In this document: positions 37,333 to 48,045 of the stretch, piece after piece | How the letters are laid out: every line of letters starts with the position of its first letter | How positions within the stretch are numbered: position 1 is the stretch's first letter | From: Echinococcus granulosus | Lineage: Eukaryota > Platyhelminthes > Cestoda > Cyclophyllidea > Taeniidae | Assembly: GCF_000524195.1 (NCBI RefSeq) | Contig: NW_020170409.1 | Coordinates: forward strand, 256,261-320,260 | Direction of reading: 5' to 3' | Length of the DNA stretch: 64,000 nt | The notes under the pieces: model-generated | Told to the model about the DNA's origin: nothing | Seen by the model: only the letters and a program-made list of their open reading frames with translations | Database searches by the model: none | Made by a program: the position numbers and the translations under genes

Positions 37333-38720
37333 GTAGGTTACCTCCCACCTCTCGTTCCCTTCTCTTAGCCAAAAAAAGTCCAGTCATGTCAATCGGGTCT
37401 AGTGATTTTATAAACGATCTATTGAGGCCTCACTCACATCAGGGCATAATGGTTATGTCTTCCATCTTTTAGATTTAATTATGATTTTATAATGGCAAAG
37501 TGGAATTGCACCCACCTATTTATTGTCCTTTATTAAGAATGCATTTTGAAGCTTTTGAGAATGTCATGTGATACGGTTGAATGGAAAATTGTTCATATCT
37601 CTTACATTAAAGTGTAAAGATGGAATACAAGGCAGAGGGAGACTTGCGTTTTGAAGGACTTAGGAAACACCATCCTGAGGCTCAACGCCCTGTGATACAC
37701 TTGCACTGAAGTGACAGTTAAACCTGATTTTGGTGAAGAGAGGTGCACTTGACACTAGATGTCATCCCTTTTTGGATTAATCTAAGGCCACAATTCAGTG
37801 TTGAAGACAAAGCTGTCCATCTTGCTGACTTGGTAAACCAGCAAAGCAAGGTGGGCTCTAGTGGTAGGTACAACACACTTTATGCAGCTTTGTGTCTGCT
37901 ATCATCCTGCTTTATCTGATCCGGCTCAAGAAAGTCCCCTGTTATTTGCGTGATTTTACAACATTCTTAGATGAACAAATAAAATATAACTTTGGTTATG
38001 AGAGCATTATACAAATAAACAAAGTAGGCGAGATTGGGAGAATGTCTAGGATGTCTGGCCAGACCTGGAGAGCACCAGCACGTTGCAAACAAACTTATGA
38101 TTTATTTCCTTCTGACCTTTTTCTACCATAGTTAAAAAGCATTTTTTTTTTTCTAAAAGACAGCAACGTTAGTATACCTTTATTTGATTAGAGCATTAAA
38201 GAGTCCTGAGATACGCATTTCCCTTGGGGGTCGTAGTTTTATCGGTCAATGTTCCGTATCATGCTAGTCTGTTAAAATTAATGAGTGTTCAATTTGCTTT
38301 TTTTGGGTGATTGAAGCATCCGCCCTTTTGTGTTTGTCTGGAACGTGTAGATTCGCAATTTAACCTTTATTTGTAAATTTTTCTTAAATCTCGTGCCTTT
38401 CTCTTATTTTGGAGCCTGTGAGGTTAATCATTTGATAGATGGGTTATGTTTGCTTTTCTTAGTCCATTTGGATAATAAGCTAATGAGCACTTCGAGAAGG
38501 CGTTGCATTCAATGGCTAGACTCCACTGAAACCGTCTGCAGATAAGAAAAAGTTTGGAGTAATACTTTTCACAGGACATTTGGGTTTACTGGGTAAAATT
38601 TTGCTGCATGACTTCTTTATTATCGAATTCTGTTACCGGTCTAAGCAGTCGCAATTCTGTTTTTTTTAGGTTCAACTAGTGCCTAAAGTGAAGAGACTTT
38701 TTTCGTTATTTTAGGTTGAA

Positions 38721-38762
38721 GGTGCACCAACAGTTTCACGTCTTAGCAACTGTTGGTGCACC
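38721..38762. repeat. Perfect 15-bp inverted repeat with 12-base loop
   Basis: The arms at 38721-38735 and 38748-38762 are perfect reverse complements ('ggtgcaccaacagtt' and 'aactgttggtgcacc') around a 12-base loop. The site lies in intron 5 of the lectin-like gene, 190 bases before exon 6. A transcript would form a stable hairpin on either strand. It is short for a microRNA precursor unless pairing extends with mismatches, so a foldback element is also possible. Confidence 0.8.
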
Positions 38763-38952
38763 CAGCATTAAGCCCAGTGTAACTGCCCAAGCTCTTCCGT
38801 GTTCCCCCTAAGTTTTTGCTAATAATTTGTACGAGGGAGTGTAATGCTGTAATTTTTATGCACTTTGAGACTTACCTTTTCACCTTTCATGCAGCTGGGC
38901 TTTTAGTCCTTTAAAGTTTTTTTTTAAATGGAAGTTAAGTTAACTTTTCTAG

Positions 38953-39177
38953 TTAGCACAACATTGCGTTTGTGCCCTCCATTCAGCGCAATCCATACAC
39001 ATTGGAGTGACGAGACAGGTGAATTAAGTGCCCAGTTGAAATCTGTCACACCAAGTGGCTCACCACCGCTGCCAATTTTCGCGCTTAGCTTCGAACTCCC
39101 AAGAAAAATCCAGACCCGTCTAGCCTTTGGTGAGGCTCGGCCAGTGACGAGGACGCACATTTACACCCATTTAGATG
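38953..39177 (+). CDS. Lectin-like membrane protein, exon 6 (galactose-binding-like domain 2)
   Basis: The acceptor is aacttttctag and the donor is G|GTAATG (225 bases, phase 1 to 1, residues 338-412). The peptide starts 'VSTTLRLCPPFSAIHTHWSD' and continues 'PPLPIFALSFELPRKIQTRL', which occupies the place of the W-x-V-D-L-G strand of domain 1 but lacks the Trp and Asp. It ends 'THIYTHLDG'. The domain is therefore a diverged copy of domain 1, probably without its original ligand site. Confidence 0.65.
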
Positions 39178-41937
39178 GTAATGTGTTCTTTCCCCGAACT
39201 CCTTTCATTCGAAGACTCAAACCACCCATCGGCATTAAAAATGATGAGGAGATCTTCTGAATTTGGGGAGTTTGATCAGAGTTTTGCTACAAATAATCCG
39301 GCATAGATAGAAAATATTCGCCTAAACCGTGTCACCGGTTCAATTACAGCTACATGGTTTTGACATGTAGCTTCATGGAATTATTACAAGTCCGAAGGAT
39401 GCCAAATTTATTCCTTCTTTGAGAATATTCAATGGCAGTTCATTGCCTCAACGATGCAAATAGTCATATCATGAACCCCGCAGCACTGACATAGAAATGA
39501 CGAGACTTGATGGCTTTCAGATAAGGTGGTTTCGGTAAAAACCAGTTTCTTTTTTTATGTTCACAAGTGAATCCATCAACATTCAGACTCGTAGCATGTG
39601 GGCCCTTCTGATTCTGGCAAGCGAACACTTTATGCGGTGATAAAATACTATCCCTGTGCGAATGATATAGCTAAATGACAGCCTGGGTTTTATTAAATTC
39701 AAAACTATCACAAAATTAACAAAAGTAAAGTTAATCTAGCTGGTTTACAATTTTATTCACACGCCGATTTCACAACAGTAGATTAGATCTTGAATCTACC
39801 CCTCTGACGTCTGGTTTTCAGCCCCTGTAATAATCTAAATTCTGTGGCCATACACCTTAACGTAGTGAGAGATTTCAGAGGTGGCCCAACAAACCGGTTT
39901 GTTCATGACCTAGACAAATGCAAATTTTGGGGTAGGCAGTGATTCTTTGCTGGATCACAAAATAAACGTTGTCTGTGAATTCAGCTAAAATGACTTGTAA
40001 CCAATTCCCTTAATTTCGCGTAATCAGATTTCGATTATTCAAAGTGAGGATCAAAGGAAGTATATAAATAAAGTTAAATCCCCAAGGTCATGGTTAGTGT
40101 TTCGAACCATGGCTGGCTGATACAGAGGTGTTGTAACAATTCTCTGGTCGAGTCTAAATGACAGAAAGAAAGCAGAATGTATCGACTGCTACTGAGTCAC
40201 TTACTCGTTCCCTTCTGTCCGAGGACACCTGCGTGCTCTGGACAATCCGCTTTGGATACAGCGTCAACACGTGTAAGGCGGAACCTGTTTCTATGACGAC
40301 GTTGATGGCACTTTCACTCTCGGTTGCATGAAAGGCTCTAAAATTAAATGCAGCAGTAATAAAGCAAGCGCTAATGGTGCATGATGGGCTAGCAAAGTAC
40401 AACTATGAATAGTACAAAAGGGATTATTTTGTACTGAATTTTGGATGTAATTAGGGTTCTGGTATTTTAATGTGCACAATTCTCAGAATCTAGCGATCAG
40501 AGTGTTCAAGAAGGACCAAAGAATTAGAAAAGCAAATAGCGCATGTTAGGGGCATAATCAAAGTTGCAGCAAATGTTACCAAAGCATTTGAATATTCTGA
40601 TACATTCTTTACACTACCACAGTGGAATTGTTACCAAACTCCAAGTTAGAGTTAGTGGTGTGCACCCTGACAATGAAAGCATAATGTTTCCTTAAAAAGG
40701 TTTTATTTGATTTTGCAAAGAGATCCCCTTAAAATGTAGTCTCGAATGGGTTTCAGCCCATTAATAATGTCCATTTTAGGCTAAAATCCATTTTCCATTC
40801 CCTTTATTTAGTTTGCAGAGGCCTTTAGTATTTTCAGCGAAAAATTAACACCACTAACACTGTATTACTCAGAGTCAGGATCTTCGGAGTTGGAAAGATT
40901 GTGAATAGCGTTCTTCAAGGTAAATGCCAACTTTATATGCGACAATCCGGTTTGGTGTTTTGTGTTTATATTGTTCTAAATGAAAAAACCACTATTGAAT
41001 TTGATACATCAAATGCAAGTGCCTCAGTCCAGTTAAAGTTTGTATAATCAAGATTTGACTACGAATGCACCAATCTTCAAGCTGTATTAGTGCGTTTGAC
41101 CACTCTTTCAAGTAAAGCAGCAGTTTTCTAAGGTTACCCTATTAATATCACAAACCTTTCCCCCATGTGAGAGATTTAAACAGCATTTATTGAGGGAATT
41201 TTAAAACAAAAAGTCAACCTCCCCTTGCTTTGATCAGTTTGTCAGCTCACGCACACGAACATGGGCTTTAGACGAACAGCTTAACAACATTGCGGATGAT
41301 AAAAGCAATTTTCACTGAATTGGTGAGTAGTCCTGACGGGCATTGTAAAAAGTCATTTGAAGGGCACTCTTAAATGAATTACCGCGCGCTCTGTTCCATT
41401 TGCATTCTAGTGGATTATACTCCCACCTTTCAGTTAGATAAACTTAGTTCCAATGAAAACTGATGTCAATTGGGGTCGGCTCCTAAAACCTTTAACGTAA
41501 TTTAAGATGTTTAAAGTATCCCTTAGCAGTTTTACTACTAGAATCCCGATGGAAAATTGACTACAAAGGTCTAGATGTGCTTTATTGCTTGAACACTGAT
41601 AAATATTTTTACTAATTTCTCGTCTCATCCAGTTACCTCTCAACAAATATGAAAGAGAATCATCCTCGAACAGAGAACATCTCAGTCCGTTTTATTGTTT
41701 TTTTTTTCCTCTATTTGTCTACTCACGTCTCAATATGTCACCACCGCTTAGCAGTCCCGAGTAATAATACGCACCACTTATATGTGACTCCGCATCACAC
41801 ATGCATGATGTTGACAATCAAGTAATGTTTGCATGGGCTTTAGCAATGTAGAACTTCGAAAAAATTTTTAAAACTGCCTTTCCCGAAGAAATCGTGTGGC
41901 ATTTTCCCCTATGACTAAATCGACAATCCACTGACAG

Positions 41938-42213
41938 GTGACGTCCAAGTGGTGTTGGTGAACCGTGAAGGCGAGGAGAGCATTTGCTCGAGCATCGACA
42001 CAGATTTGGTGGCTGTGCTGGATAGCTACACCATTCAGTGTCACAGTGGTGTTATCACCTCGGATGCGGTGGCAGTTAAACTGGTCCCCTCGGCAAAAGT
42101 ATCTGCGGTCCCCAGACTGCAAATTACCGATGGTTATGCACGCTTCATCCTCACCAACAATAAACAGTCGCGCAGCCTCTCCGCTCTGCCCAGTCCTTCC
42201 AAGGAATTCTTCG
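41938..42213 (+). CDS. Lectin-like membrane protein, exon 7 (second half of domain 2)
   Basis: The acceptor is atccactgacag and the donor is G|GTTAGT (276 bases, phase 1 to 1, residues 413-504). The peptide starts 'DVQVVLVNREGEESIC', parallel to the 'DVSDLEVFV' start of exon 3. It then has a second Cys in 'SYTIQCHSG', strands 'AVAVKLVPS' and 'VPRLQITDG', and a Ser-rich end. The intron position relative to the fold matches that in domain 1, which supports a tandem duplication. A 170-residue open frame on the opposite strand over 41868-42380 is a shadow. Confidence 0.7.
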
Positions 42214-44406
42214 GTTAGTCTTCTGAGTAACTTTTTACTCTTGGTGTAACTTGAGAAGGCTACCTTGTTTTGACTGACTAGGGGATCAGACAGAAGCAAT
42301 AATATTGCTCTAATGCGCTTTGAAGGCATTACAACACACGACCCAGGAAGCGGCTTTCTTATCAGCTTACAAAAGAGCAACCATATATCTTTACAACCAC
42401 CGAAATAGGCTTCTGGGATTCCATGATGTTAAAATTTATGAATTCATCCATTTGGAGTATAGTTTGTAAAGATAAGCCATTCCACAATCAGCCCATCTTG
42501 TCACCTTCTGGAATACAGAACAGAGGCTGTTGCGGTACCGAAGAAGCCCTAAGATCATGCTAGTATTGGAGTAGCTTCATAACAGCTCTTCCTCAACTAA
42601 TAAACTTGGTTTGTTATTAAAGTTAGGTTATAAACATCTACGATCTTAGCCCTTCAGAGCATTTTCTAGGGTAAGCATCTATTCCACTTTAATGCAAGTT
42701 TTCTCTGAACCGCCATTGGAGGCAACTGTGAGGGCGGAGTTGCATTCATGTTTCTAGTTAGAAAATAAGTATCATTCTGTGAAACAGCAATTAAACTTCA
42801 TTAACAAGGCAATGCACTCATAAATTCGCATGGTTTTTCGTGTACAACCTTAAGCCGTAGTGGAAAACTTCGTGCGGCATTGCTAACTAAATTGCAGTGT
42901 AATCCCTTACCAAAGAGACAAAAATTACAGTGATTTACTTCCTGTAGACAGCAATTTATCCTGAAAAGCAAACAAACTAGCAACATCCACTTCTATTTCC
43001 ACCATCCCAACTCCGTTTCCCAACTGTCTATTTTGCATGTCAATTAAAGAGATTGCATCACCAGGGAAATGCGGAGGGTAAGGGTGAGGGTGAGTCAGTA
43101 CCTCCCATCCTAAGGCGCAAATTTTCCTACAGGTAACTTTTTCGATGAAGCACAAAGTCTGGCGTTGCCCCAAATGACTTCATTCTGACTGATTGGCTAG
43201 TACTAGTTGGTTCCAGCGAAAGATTTTCTGGCACACCTTCAAGGTGCATCAAGTGTTATGGAGCAGACAACTCTTAACCATAACTATTTGGCTTTAAGCA
43301 AGTGAGCAACCAATGGTGGAAAATTCCTCTTGCAATTTATTTGAGCGTTGATTTGGGGACGGGTTGGTGTATGACTTCGAAAAGAGTGGATAATTGGCGT
43401 ATAACTAATGATATGTCCATTTGTTTAAGGAATAAGAAAGTACGTGACATTTTACGCTTCAAGGTAGTCAGCAGGCAACACGAAGTTTGCAGCGTACTTT
43501 ATAACGAGAAAAAAGTAAAGAACAGCAAATGGCAGGTCTTGAAAGCAATTGCTATCTGTTGTAAAGTACGGGTTGGGACCTACCAGCTCGGCTCTCAGCA
43601 CAGCTTTCTCCTCCCAGTTCATATAAACGCAAATGAAATATTTCATCAGCCAAGCTAAATATCACCAAAAGTACTTCTCACGGTTATCATCAATTGACGT
43701 GACAATGGCCACACGTGGTTCCTCATGGCCAAGAGGTGGAAGTCTTTCGGAACCCGACACACCATCGTTAGATGTGGACAGTACTTAGTGCTGCCGCCTC
43801 ATGTCACACGTCCAAACTCCATAGTTAGAGCTACACAGGAGGCTTCTGCAGTCACAACTCCAAAACCGAATTGGATTTAGTTTGTTAAGCAGGTAAGCTC
43901 GATTCGCATCTATTAGCCTAGTTCAACCGACATTTGGTTATGCGAGTGTAATTGGAAAATGAAAGAGAACAAAGTGAGGCTTAATAGCAGGCCGAGACAT
44001 GTCAGCTTGTGCTTTACAGTACATACCATAAGCAGCTGTAAGTATTTTACTTCATGCAGTCACAGTGAGCTTTACTGAGAAAAGCACAAAATTTTGTGAT
44101 GTGTCGAAATTTATTCAGTTGGTGCAAACACTGTTACCATGATTATTCGTTACTCTTTTCAAGGGAGATGAAACGACAGCAAAACGGTCCTTTCTTAACG
44201 CCGAATTTTCTGGAACTGCTACAGCACTGCTCTTTGAGAACATATCTTTAAGGAATGGGATGTATTAGCTTTCCATGAGTCTCAAACCAATTGCTTTGAC
44301 TGCACGCAAGAGGTAGTTGAGTCGATTTTAAGCTGGAAGTATTTAAAATGACGAATTTTGGGCATTTAGACCTACAATCTAAGCTGTCAATCTTTACGTG
44401 TTTCAG

Positions 44407-45059
44407 ATTTTCCTGCTGTCGAGCGTGGTTTCTCTAAAACCGAGAACCCTAAAGGTCAGCCAAAGGTTTTCGGTTTATCAACTGAATCATCAGATACAAA
44501 CAGGAAAAGCATAAATTCGCCTTCGGAATCTTCTTGGTCTACCATTGCTGAAGGGGAATCATTCGTTCCATTTAATTCAACCGAATTAAGTCATGATATT
44601 TTACCCAATCTTTCAGCCTTCACAAAATCGGAGGGGGTTCCAAAATTGACTGATTCGACGATATCCGTCAGTGGGAATGGTGACGCCTTCCTCCAATCAG
44701 TTGAACCACCTGTGAATCCTGCTTCAAATCCTCAGTCCGATTCAATCAATTCAAGTAATGCTACTTTAATTCAATCAAGGAATTCCCTAAAATCAGAAGT
44801 TCGTCCTCAAAAGGCAGATCATGCATTTGTTTCATTGAATCCCCTTCAAAACGACGCAGAAGTGTTGCCTCAAGAGGTAAAATATGAATCAGAAACGGCA
44901 AAGACAAACGCAACGGCTTTGTCGGAGGCGAATCTTCTAAATGCCGGCAGTGGCTCCTTATCAATCGCCAACTTGGTGATTAGCATTGTCATTATCTCTG
45001 TCGTCGTCGTCGTCGCTATTGCTGGTGCAGTTTGGTTTGTCTGTGTCCGTGGCAAATGA
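44407..45059 (+). CDS. Lectin-like membrane protein, exon 8 (stalk, membrane helix, stop)
   Basis: The acceptor acgtgtttcag starts a 653-base last exon in phase 1, residues 505-721, ending TGA. The first 180 residues are rich in Ser, Thr, Asn, Pro and Glu, with several N-glycosylation sequons (for example NSTE, NLSA, NSSN, NATL and NATA), as in mucin-like stalks. The C-terminal segment 'LVISIVIISVVVVVAIAGAV' is a clear membrane helix, followed by 'WFVCVRGK' and the stop. With the signal peptide this makes a type I surface protein with almost no cytoplasmic tail, so any signalling would need a partner. Confidence 0.8.
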
Positions 45060-47674
45060 TTCTGTAGTGATTTTAATTTTTCTAGACTTTACAAAGATTT
45101 TTTGATGGGCAGGTGGCTTTAGCCCTCATGTAGATATACTTGAGTCGGACTTTTGAGCTGATATTCCTGTATTTCCTTTTAATGCATAACTGACTTAGTC
45201 TCCTTCTTCTGTGCTTTCGACTGCGTTTGATGATTCAGCGGTTAAAGTGATTAGGATAATATTTAACTTTTAAATCTCACAGTCCAAGATCTCACTTTAA
45301 TCTAGACCGTTAAAAAGCTGCCGAATCAGGCCTTCGACAGTCTTCCGGTAACGCTAAGAAAACAATGTCATGTCAAGATTTGCATTGCAAATACACAAAG
45401 GTTTCTGAAACAAACAATTTAGTCAAAGATTAAATAACGGTATGATTTAACCATCCGGACACCCCGGGTCCTCCCTTGCCAAACCTGGCCACGTCATCAA
45501 ATTGTAGAGAGGGCATGCTTACTCGTGGGTCAAATTAAATGTTTGTTGTGCATGTTTAAAGCTGGGTCTGAGGTGATACCACAAGCTTAGGCTTTGACCG
45601 ATTCCTTCGTGCGCTTCACTTGCGATCAAGGTGGAAATCGACCATGGTAACCAAAACTACCCGCTGATAATTGGCCTCTTAGAAGGGGGCAATTGCTACC
45701 CGAAGCCTCGTTAATCCAACACTTCATCCATCAGTGTCTCAAGTTCCACTTGTCGCTTCGTAGACTTAATGGTTAACAAATTTTTATGCCCTTTAAGGCG
45801 AACATAAATGGTCCTTGGGCAAATATAAAGTGTTAAGGGTTTTCCTAGGTCGCCTTTTAAGCAGAAAAAATGAATGATAGGAGGATATCAAAATCCACAC
45901 CTTGATTTTACTCCTGTACTTGGCAAGTTAAAGCAGAAGTTGTGCAAGATAAATAAGAAGGATTTGTCTACTTAGACTTCCTGTACGGCAATTCAGCGTC
46001 CTGATTTTTGCTCCATCGTGAACTTCAAAGGAAGGACTAAGTGTCATGACGCCTTTATTACGCCTTCCAGATATCTCTACGACACTAAATATCTAAAATT
46101 TCGGGGTTAGAGTCTAAGTGGCACATTAAAAGTTTAAATAAAAACCAATTAATTTGGAGGTAGGTGCGGTCAGGTAAATTGGAAGAGTGAAGAGTTCCAA
46201 AGAGTTGGGCTTCCTTCTGATCGGTCTTCAAGAAAATTGAGGTAAGGCATTCAAACCATAAAATTGCCTCTATTTTAAAAAGAGAATTTTGAGCAAAAGC
46301 GCCTTTTAAGGTGATTAATTAACATGTAAAATGGAATAACACTTGACCTTTAAACCATCACTAATCGACGTTTCTGGATATTTGCAGGATTTGTAAAAAT
46401 GTCTTGCCTAAAATTCTATTGACGGGCCTTCATAACGGAACAGGCGTCAACACTACTCAATGCAACGATATTAAGAGCATTTCCTTTTTGGAGGGTCAAC
46501 TGAGAAGTATAAAGCCAAATTTTAGAGTTTTAAATAGAATTATGGGTTAGATCTTGACTCTAAAGTGGTAAATCAACTTGCTTCCTCATTATCAAAAAAA
46601 TACCCTTATTCTCGCCCTCAGAAGCGAGCAGTTGTCATCCAGTGACCCATTTCTTACGAAAGAGAAAACAATCACGACTCAGCAAAAGAGGAAGTCCAGC
46701 ATTTGTGATCGGCGGTGTAGACACCGAGTCACAACCAAGAAAGAGTCACTTCGTTTCCATAAATCGGTTTAAGCACTTTTGGCGTCAAGTATATCGTAGA
46801 AATTTTTACTTTCAAATATCTTTTGTTGCAAAAAAAACTCTTCCCAGACTATCGCACAGTCCGCGAAGTAGTGATAACCCGTGATTCGCTTAAAAAATGT
46901 CTAAAGTATAATCAGAGCCATCTTAAGACCCCTCCGTAATCATTAGGCGATCCTCAGCAGTCAAGATGGGGGTCAGAGGTGTGGGCTTTCGAAATTGCGC
47001 GGGGTTTACTTTTAAAAGTCCTGTCATTTCTGACTGGACGGGTGATTGGTTAACTCCTTTTTTGTCCCACTCGTAGCATTCAACGCAATGACCTTATGAG
47101 GCCAAACGAGACACTCTTGGTCCACCCCCAGCCAGATTTATTAAGCATTGAGAATGCTTTCACATGCCCCCTAACGATGTCCATGCAAAGGCTCGATTTG
47201 TTTATCAGGTATGTGGTAGTTAAGGTCGACCGTCTGATTCTTAAGGTGTAGACGGAAAAAATAAAAAAGCCAGATATAAATCAGGTCTTCTTCCAGGCAA
47301 ACACACTAACAAAAATGCCGCAGTCTTGTTAAGTTCATTATTTACGAAGACTTGATACTATACTGATTGGCCTTTGACTGGCTACAATAAGGTTCAAAAT
47401 TCTTTGCTTTCTCTTTTTCTTTAAAATGCAAACGTACCTTAGGGGAAAAACCACTTCTCAAGACAACCAACAAAGATGCGAACCATGCTCGGAGATGCTT
47501 ATTCACCTCGTCAATCCAAAATTAGTCAAAACGAATGTCAATTTATCACTCTTCAAAATGCTTATTTGACACATTCAAGTATTCCCACCTACTAGCCATG
47601 TAAACCGGATTCAAGTTAGATGTGAGATTTAAATGCTAAATACCAGCAAATTTGACTATACACCGGCAAAAATT
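45060..47674. other. 3' UTR and intergenic DNA
   Basis: No supported coding frame is present. Possible poly(A) hexamers (ATTAAA near 45429 and AATAAA near 46136) follow the preceding gene, but neither is distinctive. The rest is AT-rich unique-looking sequence with only short chance frames. Confidence 0.5.
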
Positions 47675-47945
47675 ATTGCCTCTCCTCCTCCCCCTCCTAC
47701 ACAGTTTCGCCGACTTCCGCGTCACTCACACCGTCCATGCAGCCATTACTGATGCTACCGCTCACCATAGTGATGGGGTAGATACCCCCTCCTCCAGTTG
47801 ATAGCATCGGCTATGCCACTGTATTATTTTTTTCCGCCTTTGTAGACAGGACTGCCAAAGTGCCTTTTCGCCAATGCAGTCGTGCCCCCACCGTCACAAA
47901 CCGTTCCGCGAGTCAAAAAGCCATCGAGATGAGTGGGGCGAGGTT
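47675..47945 (+). repeat. Repeat R2, right copy, truncated by the gap
   Basis: This is the plus-oriented copy of the block at 32221-32494, nearly identical. It ends exactly at the second N run. It begins with a CTC/TCC-rich tract (reverse complement of the GGA tract in the other copy). The outer flank 'attattgcc' against 'gaggcaatcgac' in the other copy shows that similarity stops at 'gcaat', which marks one true end of the element. Confidence 0.85.
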
Positions 47946-48045
47946 NNNNNNNNNNNNNNNNNNNNNNNNNNNNNNNNNNNNNNNNNNNNNNNNNNNNNNN
48001 NNNNNNNNNNNNNNNNNNNNNNNNNNNNNNNNNNNNNNNNNNNNN
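47946..48045. other. Assembly gap (100 N)
   Basis: Exactly 100 unknown bases, a placeholder gap. Its left edge directly abuts the right copy of repeat R2, mirroring the gap at 32121-32220. Confidence 1.

Larger units (their letters stand above)
19954..45059 (+). other. Gene model: modular type I membrane protein with galactose-binding-like and PAN/apple-like domains
   Basis: This eight-exon gene has a spliced coding length of 2166 bases, giving 721 residues. Order: signal peptide (1-19), discoidin/fucolectin-like galactose-binding domain (about 20-179), PAN/apple-like Cys-rich domain (about 180-276), linker and second divergent galactose-binding-like domain (about 277-495), Ser/Thr/Asn-rich stalk (about 505-688), membrane helix (about 690-716), and a tail of a few residues. 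All seven introns are phase 1 and each internal exon is a multiple of three, the usual layout of shuffled extracellular modules. Discoidin/fucolectin domains bind sugars or lipids and PAN domains bind proteins or sugars, so a cell-surface adhesion or host/self-glycan receptor is a reasonable guess; the specific role is not known. Introns measure 3284, 2816, 3485, 6782 (with a 100-N gap), 1620, 2760 and 2193 bases. An extra exon inside the gap cannot be excluded. The overall chain is well supported by frame closure; I know no named orthologue. Confidence 0.75.

Noticed and set aside
41868..42380. 170-residue minus-strand open frame
   Set aside because: It lies antisense to exon 7 of the lectin-like gene, whose phases fit on both sides. 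The minus frame has no domain and no supporting splice sites.
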